Assembly (NCBI RefSeq): GCF_028710345.1
Contig: NZ_JAQTUH010000004.1
Span: 33,183-97,182, forward strand
Reading direction: 5' to 3'
DNA: 64,000 bases
Source of the DNA: Sulfuricurvum sp.
Lineage (GTDB): Bacteria > Campylobacterota > Campylobacteria > Campylobacterales > Sulfurimonadaceae
In this document: one piece after another, positions 45,218-53,793 of the stretch
Position numbering within the stretch: the first letter of the stretch is position 1
Layout of the letters: every line of letters starts with the position of its first letter
Program-made: the position numbers and the translations under genes
Notes under the pieces: model-generated
Told to the model about the DNA's origin: nothing
Databases searched by the model: none
What the model saw: only the letters and a program-made list of their open reading frames with translations

Positions 45218-45589
45218 TTAAAGTTGCGCTTTTAACAAAAGCTGAAGATACCTTTTGAGCGAATCAGGCTTAATCGGTTTGGTCTCAAAAAGATTTGCCC
45301 CCACCTTAAATGCTTCAAGCTTATCCGTAGTCTCTTCTTGGGTAGTAATCATAATGACCGGGGTAAATTTGCCGCTAGGCTGTTTACGCAATTCACTAAT
45401 AAACGAGTACCCGTCCATAATCGGCATATTAATATCGACAAGATAAAGATCAATCTTATTATCCAATGTCTTCTCCAGTGCTTCCATCCCGTTTTCTGCT
45501 TCAAGTACGTTTATTCCCAAATCATTAAGAATAGTACGATGATAGCTACGTACTGTTTTTGAATCGTCGATTACCATTACTGTTGCCAT
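45218..45589 (-). CDS. cheY: CheY-like single-domain response regulator (1)
   Basis: A 123-residue receiver domain without output domain. Acidic pair VIDDSK, phosphoacceptor Asp52 in YLVDINMP, switch Thr in MITTQE and Lys in FETKPIKP. It lies directly before cheA (7 bp). It may act on the flagellar motor or serve as a phosphate sink for CheA. Two CheY proteins flank the CheZ-like gene. Confidence 0.92.
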   Translation of the reverse strand: MATVMVIDDSKTVRSYHRTILNDLGINVLEAENGMEALEKTLDNKIDLYLVDINMPIMDGYSFISELRKQPSGKFTPVIMITTQEETTDKLEAFKVGANLFETKPIKPDSLKRYLQLLLKAQL

Positions 45590-45599
45590 CTTATTTCTC

Positions 45600-45974
45600 C
45601 TAAAAAAACTCTACGCCGTCATCATGATGCTCAAATTTACCGCTGAATGCAGAGTGCTTCTCTCGTGCTTGTTGAAGAACACTACTTAACTCTTCCTCTA
45701 TTGCCGATAAACACTCCAATCCACTACCTTCATTTTCACGTAATGTTCGTATGAGATTTTGAATATTCTCGATCATCTCAATCGTCGCATGCAGCTGCTG
45801 AGAAACTATATCTTGATACTGCATCGCTTCCAACGTCTCATCATCAAGAGTCAATCCATTTTTTTCAATATAACGGACAATACTCAATTCTGCTATACGA
45901 GTTAACTCAATCGTTTCACTCTCCACCGATTTGATATGCTCCAATGCTTCATCCAGTAGGTCTAAAGATTGCAC
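45600..45974 (-). CDS. Short CheZ-like phosphatase
   Basis: A 124-residue helical protein. The motif MQYQDIVSQQLHATIEMI matches the CheZ active helix, with catalytic-type Asp55 and Gln59 in the DxxxQ spacing. The C-terminus ends DDGVEFF, like the acidic, Phe-ending CheY-binding tail of CheZ, after a flexible stretch. It is far shorter than the 214 residues of E. coli CheZ. The start is GTG 45974 with AAGGG 7 nt upstream. Position between two cheY genes supports CheY-phosphate hydrolysis. Assignment is by motif and context. Confidence 0.72.
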   Translation of the reverse strand: MQSLDLLDEALEHIKSVESETIELTRIAELSIVRYIEKNGLTLDDETLEAMQYQDIVSQQLHATIEMIENIQNLIRTLRENEGSGLECLSAIEEELSSVLQQAREKHSAFSGKFEHHDDGVEFF

Positions 45975-45984
45975 CTAGTGACCC

Positions 45985-46356
45985 TTATGGTAACCGCAAA
46001 ACGCGAGAAATCGCTTGCTTCAACTGTGTCGGATTAAACGGCTTTACCACCCACCCCGTAAGTCCAAGCGCTTTACCTTGTTGTTTCAGTTCATCGCGAG
46101 TCTCTGTTGTCAACATCAATACCGGAGTACGCGCCGTTGGAGCATGCGCCCGAATCCCCTGCAAAAATTCGAATCCATTCATCACCGGCATATTCATATC
46201 GGTAATAATCAAATCAGGTTTTAAACCACCTTGAATCTCACGAAGCGCATCGGTTGCATTTAAATATTGCTTTACACTGATAGGCATCGAGTCGGTTACC
46301 ATCCGAGTAGAGGCGAGTGCTGTCTCTGAATCATCAACAAATATTACTAACGGCAT
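45985..46356 (-). CDS. CheY-like single-domain response regulator (2)
   Basis: A 123-residue receiver domain with VDDSET, phosphoacceptor Asp53 in IITDMNMPVMNG, Thr in MLTTET and Lys in VVKPFNP. It is quite different from the other CheY of the cluster, so the two probably have different roles (motor output versus phosphate sink or other output). Downstream of cheR by 11 bp, same operon. Confidence 0.9.
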   Translation of the reverse strand: MPLVIFVDDSETALASTRMVTDSMPISVKQYLNATDALREIQGGLKPDLIITDMNMPVMNGFEFLQGIRAHAPTARTPVLMLTTETRDELKQQGKALGLTGWVVKPFNPTQLKQAISRVLRLP

Positions 46357-46367
46357 CTTAAACTCCT

Positions 46368-47198
46368 TTATTTTTGATAGATTAATGTGGAATCAATTTT
46401 TTTTGCCGTAAAGACCGAAGTAATACGGCTCATATACTCTGCATGACCAAGTAAAACATACCCGCCGATGTTAAGCATATCATAAAATGTCATTGCGACT
46501 TCTTTACGACTCGCATCATCAAAATAGATGAGCATATTTCGAGAGAAGATAATATCAAATTTTCCCAGTTGACGCATATGATTTTTATCAAATACGTTAG
46601 CAACTTTAAAGTCAACCGTTCCATGCAAATCTTTGATCAGATCATACCCAAATGGATGTTTTTTAAAATATTTTGCCAATATGGATGAGGGGACCGCATG
46701 AACCGAACGCTCCGAATATTTAGCAGCATTTGCTTTAGCAATGACATTGGAATCAATATCAACCCCCACCACCTCGATATCGCGCTCTTCGATCAAACAC
46801 CCCTCTTCAAGCAAATGTAAAATCACCGAATAAGGCTCCTCTCCGGTGGAACACGGTGCACATAATATCCGTATCGAAGATGGTTTTTCTCTACTCTCAT
46901 GCAGTTCCGGCAAAATACGGTTTACCAGTACTTCAAACTGCTCCTTTTCACGATAAAAATAGGTCTCATTGACAGTAACAGCATTCATAAGCGCTTGAAA
47001 CTCATGCCCCTCTTTATCCTCAAAACGGAGTGTGTAAAAATATTTTCGAAAAGAGTCTGCTTTGATAACTTTAGCACGGGTATCGATGTATTTGGCAAGC
47101 TTCTCAAAATGTTTTTCAGCTTCTAAAAATATCCCCGTTTTACGGTAGATATATTCAGACATTTTGGTAAAATCGACACCCGTTAAAAGATAACCCAT
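46368..47198 (-). CDS. cheR: Chemotaxis protein methyltransferase CheR
   Basis: A 276-residue SAM-dependent enzyme that methylates receptor glutamates. The N-terminal helical domain (about 1-80, VNETYFYRE) precedes the SAM fold with CAPCSTGEEPYSV, VVGVDIDSNVIAKA and IIFSRNMLIYFD. It lacks the C-terminal pentapeptide-binding extension of specialised CheR proteins. It is paired with CheB further upstream and separated from it by the HEAT protein gene. Spacing to that gene is 4 bp. Confidence 0.95.
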   Translation of the reverse strand: MGYLLTGVDFTKMSEYIYRKTGIFLEAEKHFEKLAKYIDTRAKVIKADSFRKYFYTLRFEDKEGHEFQALMNAVTVNETYFYREKEQFEVLVNRILPELHESREKPSSIRILCAPCSTGEEPYSVILHLLEEGCLIEERDIEVVGVDIDSNVIAKANAAKYSERSVHAVPSSILAKYFKKHPFGYDLIKDLHGTVDFKVANVFDKNHMRQLGKFDIIFSRNMLIYFDDASRKEVAMTFYDMLNIGGYVLLGHAEYMSRITSVFTAKKIDSTLIYQK

Positions 47199-47202
47199 CT
47201 GA

Positions 47203-47829
47203 CTACCCCCGAATCGCTTTTATCGTGGTATCCACGGCAAAATCAATATAGGGATCATGAAAACGTTCTTTGATACTCTCCAGCAATGGGATATCTCCAA
47301 TCTCTCCAATCTCCGATAAATAGTCAACTGCTGTCGAAGCGACATTGATATCAAGCTCACTTTCTAATAGCTCCACAAGCATCTCACGCGATTCCGCAAA
47401 ATTGACATCGCCCAAAACATTGATCGCAAAAATCCGAAGATCCCGATCATCTCCGATCAAAAACTTAACAATGTAATATCGTATTGCCTCCCCATAGCTT
47501 TGAAGAGTCGTAATTCCAAGATTTCGGATATAGGCATTACGAACGCTCAACAGCCCCATGATTGCCTCAATCGGTGCACGATCAGGTTCCATTGCAGTGA
47601 GAAGCGAGGAGATATAACTCGCCATATCTTTATCGATACGAGGATCATCGCTCATTAAGCTAACGAGCTTTATCCCACCTCCCTCAAAAAGTGCAATATT
47701 ATCGGTAGCATAACGCTGTGCATCCAAATCTCCTGCACTCTCTTGGTAAAACCTAATGGCATCCTCAAGAGATACTAAGTCAGGAAATTTTTGAGCTACC
47801 GGTGCAGTATGTTTTTTTATTAATGCCAT
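47203..47829 (-). CDS. HEAT-repeat protein in chemotaxis operon
   Basis: A 208-residue all-helical protein with about five HEAT-like repeats, for example AYIRNLGITTLQSYGEAI, DLRIFAINVLGDVNFAES and NVASTAVDYLSEIGEIGDI, each a helix pair around an Asp/Arg turn. Such proteins scaffold partners rather than catalyse. It lies between cheB and cheR with 4- and 11-bp gaps, so it is an integral part of the system. Its partner is unknown; CheR, CheB or the receptors are reasonable candidates. Confidence 0.8.
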   Translation of the reverse strand: MALIKKHTAPVAQKFPDLVSLEDAIRFYQESAGDLDAQRYATDNIALFEGGGIKLVSLMSDDPRIDKDMASYISSLLTAMEPDRAPIEAIMGLLSVRNAYIRNLGITTLQSYGEAIRYYIVKFLIGDDRDLRIFAINVLGDVNFAESREMLVELLESELDINVASTAVDYLSEIGEIGDIPLLESIKERFHDPYIDFAVDTTIKAIRG

Positions 47830-47840
47830 TACATCTCCCT

Positions 47841-48899
47841 TTAGCGTAGTATTTGCAAAGAGCGTACTATTTTTGGAAATGGAAGCTGCTGGGACACGCC
47901 ACCACGTTCAAACGCCTCTTTTGGCATACCGTATACGGTTGCCGTCTCTTCGCTCTCACCAATCGTAAATCCACCCGCTTTTTTGATTTTTACCATCCCA
48001 TCAGCTCCATCATCTCCTATACCGGTTAACAATACCGCTGTAATCTGATCACCGGAAAAGACATTGAGGGCACCCTCAAACATCTCATCAACACTGGGCT
48101 GAAAATAGCGGTTATTTTTATTTTTCTCTTCTCGAACAACTATTTTTCCGGTCACTTTTTTGGCAAAATGGAGATGAACCCCTCCTCGTGCTAAAAAGAT
48201 CACCCCATTCGCAAGCTCCAAGTGATCCTTTGTCTCCACAACAGGGAGTGTGCTTACCCGATCAAGACGTGTCGCGAATGCAGCAGTAAACTGCTCCGGC
48301 ATATGCTGAACAACACAAACCGCATAGGGAAATCCGGCAGGAAGTGCCACACAAATTTTCTCAATCAGTCCCGGTCCTCCCGTAGAAGCACCAATAAGCA
48401 ATACTTTCGTGACCTCATCCGAAACAGCATGCGTTCCACGCACTTTTTCCCTAACACTCAGCGGACGTTCTCTTTGAATCGGGCGGCGAGCAACCGATTT
48501 GAGTCTGCGGGGAGGGATACGGCTGAGAGACTTAACTTTAGAGAGTATATCTTCTCTGTTTTCATTTCTTCCGACATTCATCGTCCCCGGTTTTGCAATA
48601 TAGTCAACCGCTCCCGCATCGAGTGCTTCCATTGTAATCCCTGCACTCTCTGTGGTGAGCGAACTAATCATCAAAATGGGTGTTGGACGTTCCTCCATAA
48701 TACGTCGAACCGCTGTAAGTCCATCGGTAACGGGCATATTGATATCCATTGTGATAACATCATACTGCGTCTCTATCGCCATCTTGATCGCCTCTTCACC
48801 GTTACGGGCTGTATGAATTTCAAAATCAAGTTCCGCAATAATCTCACTGAGCTGTTTACGAACCAATGCGGAATCATCCGCGATCAACACTTTTTTCAT
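47841..48899 (-). CDS. cheB: Chemotaxis methylesterase CheB
   Basis: A 352-residue receptor methylesterase/deamidase. Receiver domain 1-120 (IADDSALVRK, Asp52 in ITMDINMP, AKPGT). The C-terminal catalytic domain has Ser in LIGASTGGPGLIE, His in VVQHMPEQFT and Asp in LTGIGDDGADG, the expected triad. It overlaps the triple-CheW gene by 4 bp. CheA phosphorylation of Asp52 is expected to activate it, giving adaptation with CheR. Confidence 0.95.
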   Translation of the reverse strand: MKKVLIADDSALVRKQLSEIIAELDFEIHTARNGEEAIKMAIETQYDVITMDINMPVTDGLTAVRRIMEERPTPILMISSLTTESAGITMEALDAGAVDYIAKPGTMNVGRNENREDILSKVKSLSRIPPRRLKSVARRPIQRERPLSVREKVRGTHAVSDEVTKVLLIGASTGGPGLIEKICVALPAGFPYAVCVVQHMPEQFTAAFATRLDRVSTLPVVETKDHLELANGVIFLARGGVHLHFAKKVTGKIVVREEKNKNNRYFQPSVDEMFEGALNVFSGDQITAVLLTGIGDDGADGMVKIKKAGGFTIGESEETATVYGMPKEAFERGGVSQQLPFPKIVRSLQILR

Positions 48900-50260
48900 C
48901 TCTCAACTCCGATCAGTTTTGAGATCTCTTTATTAAATAATAATATCAACCGCTCTCCATTATTGAGACTTAATACATTCGAAAATATCGATTCACCACT
49001 CTCATCGGGATGTATTTCCGATTCACGGATTCCTAATACATCACTCACGCTGTTAACAAAAAATCCAATATTTCCCTGACATATCATAATTTTTTGATCA
49101 TGATCGATAAATGGATTTATTCCCAGTCGCTTATAAAGTGATCCTATAGTGATGATTTGTCCTCGTATATTAATCACCCCTTCTACTAAATCGGGTCCAT
49201 TAAACACGGGAGTTAAAGGTATCCTATCAATAATCTCCGCTACCTCTTCAATTGGAAAAGCATACTCCTCTTCCCCAAGTGTAAAGATCACTACTTCCAT
49301 AATCTCTTTATTTCTTTCATCATCCACATGACTGCCATTCAGAGGAATAAACTCTTCATTTCGCGCAATTAAGGTATCAACCAATTCAGCTCCTATCAGC
49401 GAAATTATCTCCTCTTTGTATCGGGCAACCCCTGCAATATGATTCTCATCATCATTGCGTAGATCAAGTTCACTATTACTAAACTCACGGATATCGACAA
49501 TCTCATCAACAATGGTCCCTAATGTTTTTCCATTACGTTCCAAGATTATTATTCGATTTTTATCATTTGATTGCGTCTCATACTGAAAATAGCGGCGCAA
49601 ATCAGCCACTAAAATCAACTCTTCACGGAGTGAAATCATCCCCTCTATCTCAAAATTAGCACCGAGAATAGGCGTTATAGGCGTATTAGTATTGAGGATT
49701 TCAGAGAGTTGATCAATCTTAATCGCATACTCTTCATTTCCCATTCTAAATACGACATAGCGTTGATAATCATCCTCTCTCGATGATTGGATTGCATCAA
49801 ATCTTTTTTTATCCCCTACAGAGCGCGGCATAGCTCCCACTTTTTGTATACGGTGCAATGCAGCTTCTATATCCACTACTTGAATCAGCTCATCATTTAC
49901 GTGGACAATTGCCAGTATACAATCGTCGCTATTATCAGCATATTCAACAGATGAGGGTTCAACCGAAACCGAAACACTCACCTCATCTACCAAAAAAGCA
50001 ATACCGTGAAAAGGTCCATTCAAAGTAATAATCCGATTTTTAGCCTCTACACCGCTGCAAGGGGTAAATCCCAAAAGTCTATTCAAATCCAACAGTGTTG
50101 AAATATTACCCCCAACAACACATAATCCACACACCTCTATAGGACTTAATACCAAAGGAGAAATATCAGGCACACGAAGAATTTGCTCAATAAATACCGT
50201 AGAAAGTCCAAAAGGATTTCCTGCGTGCCGTATGATCAATATTTCTTCGATAGGCATCAA
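48896..50260 (-). CDS. Triple CheW-domain coupling protein
   Basis: A 454-residue protein made of three CheW folds in a row: about 5-140 (EILIIRHAGNPFGLST, CVVGGNISTLLDLNRLLG), about 165-310 (YVVFRMGNEEYAIKIDQLSE, MISLREELILVADLRRYF) and about 325-450 (VVIFTLGEEEYAFPIEEVAE, VINIRGQIITIGSLYKRLG). The second and third are close to consensus; the first is more diverged. A protein with three coupling units could cross-link receptor trimers and kinases in a dense cytoplasmic array (inference). It lies 3 bp after the two-tip MCP and overlaps cheB. Confidence 0.9.
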   Translation of the reverse strand: MMPIEEILIIRHAGNPFGLSTVFIEQILRVPDISPLVLSPIEVCGLCVVGGNISTLLDLNRLLGFTPCSGVEAKNRIITLNGPFHGIAFLVDEVSVSVSVEPSSVEYADNSDDCILAIVHVNDELIQVVDIEAALHRIQKVGAMPRSVGDKKRFDAIQSSREDDYQRYVVFRMGNEEYAIKIDQLSEILNTNTPITPILGANFEIEGMISLREELILVADLRRYFQYETQSNDKNRIIILERNGKTLGTIVDEIVDIREFSNSELDLRNDDENHIAGVARYKEEIISLIGAELVDTLIARNEEFIPLNGSHVDDERNKEIMEVVIFTLGEEEYAFPIEEVAEIIDRIPLTPVFNGPDLVEGVINIRGQIITIGSLYKRLGINPFIDHDQKIMICQGNIGFFVNSVSDVLGIRESEIHPDESGESIFSNVLSLNNGERLILLFNKEISKLIGVER

Positions 50261-50263
50261 ACT

Positions 50264-52150
50264 TTATCCTTGTTGAAGCTCGTCTGCCATAACGGCAAGC
50301 TCCTCAACACCCTCAGAGATATGATTCACTGTTTCAATGATAAGTTCACTTGCTTTACGAGATTCTTGCGCATTACGAGCAGATAGCTCTACTGCTTTTT
50401 GAATTTCGCTGATACCGATAAGACCTTGGTTCAACCCTTCAATATTTTGATCGTTTATTGATTTAAGTCCGGTAAAACGATCCAATAAATCAACCAACAT
50501 GGCTGTGATTTTGTCAATTTCAGTAACAAGGGCAGTAATTTGTTCCTTTTCTAGCTCTTGATTAACCAGAAGCTTTAACCATTCTGTGCGAACTGTATCG
50601 ATCTCTGCATTCATCGATTCGATAGTATCGTTAATTTTTTCGGTATTACTCTCAGAATCTTTAGCAAGATTACGGATATCGCTACTTACAACCGCAAACC
50701 CTTTCCCAAAATCCCCTGCTCGTGCGGCTTCAATCGATCCACTAATTGCCAACATATTAAGCTGAACAATACTTTTAGAGATACTGCCGACCGTTTTATC
50801 CACATTTCGGGTCTCTTTAATAATAACATTAAGCTCACTGCTCGCACTTCCACCTTCATTCATTGAGGCGGTAAAATCATCTCCTATCCCTATTATTTGA
50901 CCTTTTACATCGGCAAACGATATTTTAAGCAAATCAAAATTTCGGCGGACGATTTCTATCAGTTTAGCGATATCTTTGGAGGCTGAAACACCGCTTTCAA
51001 ATAACTCTTTATTGGCTATGGCACTATGATTTGTCGCTTGCGATGCCGATTCGATTTGATTGAGTCCCGTCGTTACCTCTTTGAGTGACATTTGAATATC
51101 TTCCATTGAAGAGCTGATCGCATCAGCAGAAGCTGCAATCTCTTCGGCGGATTTCATCGTATCGGTAGAATATTTGAGTTCTTCAGAGAGATTGTTGAGT
51201 TCTTTAATATCCTCTTCGGTTTGTATCAAAGAATTACTCTGCATCTCGATACTGTTTAATGTTTTTTCAACCGATTTAGCAATCTCACCCGATGCATCAG
51301 CAATCTCTTTTGAACCATCATTGATAAAAGTAATCGAATTGCTCAAGCTTTGTGTATACCCGCTCATAGAGCGTGCTGATTCAACCGAATAGGTAGCGAT
51401 TTTGGTCAGCTCTTCCATTTTTTGACTAAGTGCACTTCCGCGACCACCCGTTTGTTCTATAATATTAGTAGTTCTATTAATACTTTTAATGATTCCATCG
51501 ATACTCTCTTGGATTTTGTTAACCAAACGGGAGATAAACTCAGCATTTTTTTCCGATTCTCCCGCGAGTGCACGTGTCTCATCCGCTACGACAGCAAACC
51601 CTTTACCGTGTTCTTTTGCTCGACTCGCTTCAATAGCGGCATTAAGAGCTAACAGATTTGTTTGGTCAGCAATTTTGGCAATAAAACCAACCGCTTCACC
51701 AATATTTTCGGACGACAGCTTTAACTCTTCCGATTTTTTAGAAGAGACTTTCGCAACATGAACTGCTTTTGCCATACGATCAACGGAGGCATTAATCGTG
51801 CCAACTGAACTCACTATATTCTCACCTGCTGCCAGCGTAGAGCTAATAACTGTATCAATACTGCTCGTCATACGGGTTATATTGGAGCTAATAGCTCGAA
51901 CATTTTTAAGAGCTTGTTCACTCGCTCCGCTGTTCTCTTCCGCTGCAGTCGCGATTTGCTCCATGGAGCTTTTGAGCTGTTCAATCGCACTAACGCTCTC
52001 TTGCGCATTGTCCAAAATAGTTGTGGCAATCCCAGCTATACTCTCTGAAATTTGTTGTTGTTTTGCTAACGTCCGCTGCCGTCGTTTTTCGGGTCCTACA
52101 CTTCCATTCATCGATAAAGATGCACTATCTGATCTTCTTACTAATGCCAT
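50264..52150 (-). CDS. Soluble MCP with two signalling tips
   Basis: A 628-residue coiled-coil chemoreceptor with no membrane span and no recognisable ligand domain. The first MCP hairpin tip is canonical ([18 protein letters not shown], then [14 protein letters not shown], near residues 165-195). A second, degenerate tip (IVQLNMLAISGSIEAARA, then KGFAVVSSDIRNLAKDSE) is near 485-515. The N-terminal 30 residues are rich in Arg/Lys (MALVRRSD, EKRRQRTLAKQQQ), which recalls the basic N-termini with which ParB-like partners stimulate ParA ATPases. GGAGGAAATAAC precedes the ATG. Signals are probably passed on by the PAS protein encoded just upstream. Confidence 0.88.
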   Translation of the reverse strand: MALVRRSDSASLSMNGSVGPEKRRQRTLAKQQQISESIAGIATTILDNAQESVSAIEQLKSSMEQIATAAEENSGASEQALKNVRAISSNITRMTSSIDTVISSTLAAGENIVSSVGTINASVDRMAKAVHVAKVSSKKSEELKLSSENIGEAVGFIAKIADQTNLLALNAAIEASRAKEHGKGFAVVADETRALAGESEKNAEFISRLVNKIQESIDGIIKSINRTTNIIEQTGGRGSALSQKMEELTKIATYSVESARSMSGYTQSLSNSITFINDGSKEIADASGEIAKSVEKTLNSIEMQSNSLIQTEEDIKELNNLSEELKYSTDTMKSAEEIAASADAISSSMEDIQMSLKEVTTGLNQIESASQATNHSAIANKELFESGVSASKDIAKLIEIVRRNFDLLKISFADVKGQIIGIGDDFTASMNEGGSASSELNVIIKETRNVDKTVGSISKSIVQLNMLAISGSIEAARAGDFGKGFAVVSSDIRNLAKDSESNTEKINDTIESMNAEIDTVRTEWLKLLVNQELEKEQITALVTEIDKITAMLVDLLDRFTGLKSINDQNIEGLNQGLIGISEIQKAVELSARNAQESRKASELIIETVNHISEGVEELAVMADELQQG

Positions 52151-52177
52151 GTTATTTCCTCCGTTACTTATTCAAAC

Positions 52178-52203
52178 GCCATCGAAAAGCACTTTCGATT
52201 GGC
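52178..52203. repeat. Intergenic hairpin between PAS and MCP genes
   Basis: GCC-ATCGAAA (52178-52187), loop AGCAC and TTTCGAT-T-GGC (52193-52203). It starts AACGCC like the element at 29690 and may be a distant member of the REP-like group. In the operon it could process the message or cause partial termination after the PAS gene. Confidence 0.45.
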
Positions 52204-52229
52204 AACTCGGCTAAAACACTGAATTTACT

Positions 52230-52658
52230 TTATTCCCAATTGGCATATAATGCCTCAGCTTTTTTTATCTCATCGCGCGTAGGCTTAATCCGAATAGAGG
52301 CATATTTAATATTTCCATTTTTATCGATAGAACGCATTACAGTCGCATATACCCAATAAAATCCTCCCCCTTTACGGGCATTTTTAACCATACCGGTCCA
52401 AAACCCTTTTTCTTGGATATCGTGCCACAATGATCTAAACGCAGCTCGTGGCATATCAGGATGACGAATCACGTTATGCGGTTGCCCTACCAAATCATCC
52501 TTACCCCATCCCGCAACGTTGTAGAACGAGTCGTTTGCATAAGTGATGATCCCTTTCTCATCGGTTTCACTCAAAAGATAGAGCTCATCATACATCACCT
52601 CTCCATCATCCATAAACATTAACCTATTGTTCTGAGTTTTTTCCTCGGGTTTAACCAT
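52230..52658 (-). CDS. PAS-domain protein (Aer/CetB-like)
   Basis: A 142-residue single PAS domain, first gene of the chemosensory operon. Motifs TDEKGIITYANDSFYNVAGW, VGQPHNVIRHPDMPRAAF and GFWTGMVKNARKGGGFYW are those of Aer-type PAS domains that bind FAD and sense redox state. In Campylobacter a separate PAS protein (CetB) works with a signalling-domain protein (CetA) in energy taxis; here the partner would be the two-tip MCP downstream. ATG 52658 is chosen over 52673 because GGAGGG lies 7 nt before it. Cofactor is inferred. Confidence 0.88.
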   Translation of the reverse strand: MVKPEEKTQNNRLMFMDDGEVMYDELYLLSETDEKGIITYANDSFYNVAGWGKDDLVGQPHNVIRHPDMPRAAFRSLWHDIQEKGFWTGMVKNARKGGGFYWVYATVMRSIDKNGNIKYASIRIKPTRDEIKKAEALYANWE

Positions 52659-52842
52659 TATTTTTCCCTCCATTAAGAGACTTAGCCATATGTAGCTTAA
52701 CGTTAGATTTCTAAATATACACTGAATAGAACATTATTTATTCTTATTGTCATTTTAAACGCCAACGGGGATAAAGGTCTGATTTGTCATAATGTCAACT
52801 CAAAAATTTGAACCCGTATTCTCTTAACTAAAGTACCCTTGT

Positions 52843-53667
52843 ATGAAACTATTATTCTCTCTTTATCTCTCTATCGCTTCTCTGCTAGCCCTCGAAGTCG
52901 GAAACGGGAAAAGTATCCTTATCCCCACTACTGCCGCCATTGGTTACATACAAGAGGGAAATTCTACCTTTCCACTTCTCCCTCATCCACTCTCTCTTAC
53001 CCAAGGATTTGCTATAGTCCCCATCGATTACTATACCCATCCGACACTTGATACCCTCACATGGGTAACCTCTGATGATAATCTCTCTATCGAACTGAAT
53101 ATCATTAATGCCCCCTATCCTATTGAAGTTCTCACCGTAGATAACTCAAAAGTCTCCCCGCCCACTGAAGTGCTTCAACGAATTGCCGAAGAGAAAGCTG
53201 AAGCCGAAAAAATCTATAACACGATAACATCCGCGCGTTATTGGAATAAACCTTTCATCCGCCCGCTAGATTCGAATACAACGAGCGAATACGGCTCTGC
53301 ACGCACCTATAACGGCACACTAAAAAGCTATCACGGAGGGGTTGATTTTAGGGCACGCACCCCTTTGCCGATTCTTGCAACCAATGCTGGAGTTGTCGTA
53401 TTGGCAAAAGATCGTTACTATGCAGGGGGGACGGTTATCATCGATCATGGAGAGGGGTTATACAGTTGTTATTTTCACATGAGCCGATTTGATGTCAAAG
53501 TGGGAGATAGGATAGAGAGAGCTCAAACAATCGGGCTAACAGGAGCAACAGGACGGATTACCGGTCCCCATTTACATTTTGGCATTATGATTTACGGAGT
53601 TCAAACTGACCCAATCGATTTACTAACACAAATCAATAAATTATTTGATCCAAACAGAGTGTTTTAA
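52843..53667 (+). CDS. M23-family (LytM) peptidoglycan endopeptidase
   Basis: A 274-residue exported metallopeptidase. Sec signal MKLLFSLYLSIASLLALE, an N-terminal beta-rich domain to about 150, then the catalytic M23 domain with zinc ligands His/Asp in HGGVDFRA and His in GPHLHFGI, plus CYFHMSRF. These enzymes cut peptide crosslinks in peptidoglycan and in Helicobacter/Campylobacter set cell helicity (Csd proteins). Both catalytic motifs are intact. It is divergent from the chemosensory operon across 184 bp. Confidence 0.9.
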   Translation: MKLLFSLYLSIASLLALEVGNGKSILIPTTAAIGYIQEGNSTFPLLPHPLSLTQGFAIVPIDYYTHPTLDTLTWVTSDDNLSIELNIINAPYPIEVLTVDNSKVSPPTEVLQRIAEEKAEAEKIYNTITSARYWNKPFIRPLDSNTTSEYGSARTYNGTLKSYHGGVDFRARTPLPILATNAGVVVLAKDRYYAGGTVIIDHGEGLYSCYFHMSRFDVKVGDRIERAQTIGLTGATGRITGPHLHFGIMIYGVQTDPIDLLTQINKLFDPNRVF

Positions 53668-53674
53668 AAAGGGT

Positions 53675-53770
53675 TCAATCCTTTTTCATCACCGCCCACA
53701 CAAATCCGCCGAGACCAACACCCACAACAATCACCAAAAATCCCACTTGAAACCAGTCCATTGCGGTCAT
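53675..53770 (-). CDS. Small membrane protein, CcoS-like (31 aa)
   Basis: ATG 53770 has AAAGGA 6 nt upstream. The 31 residues begin MTAMDWFQVG, span the membrane once (FLVIVVGVGLGG) and end FVWAVMKKD. The GxFxWAxK ending resembles CcoS, the small assembly protein of cbb3 oxidases, although the acidic tail is missing. No oxidase genes are near, so this is tentative. Convergent with the M23 gene (7 bp apart). Confidence 0.5.
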   Translation of the reverse strand: MTAMDWFQVGFLVIVVGVGLGGFVWAVMKKD

Positions 53771-53793
53771 ATTTTTCCTTTAAACATTTTTTC

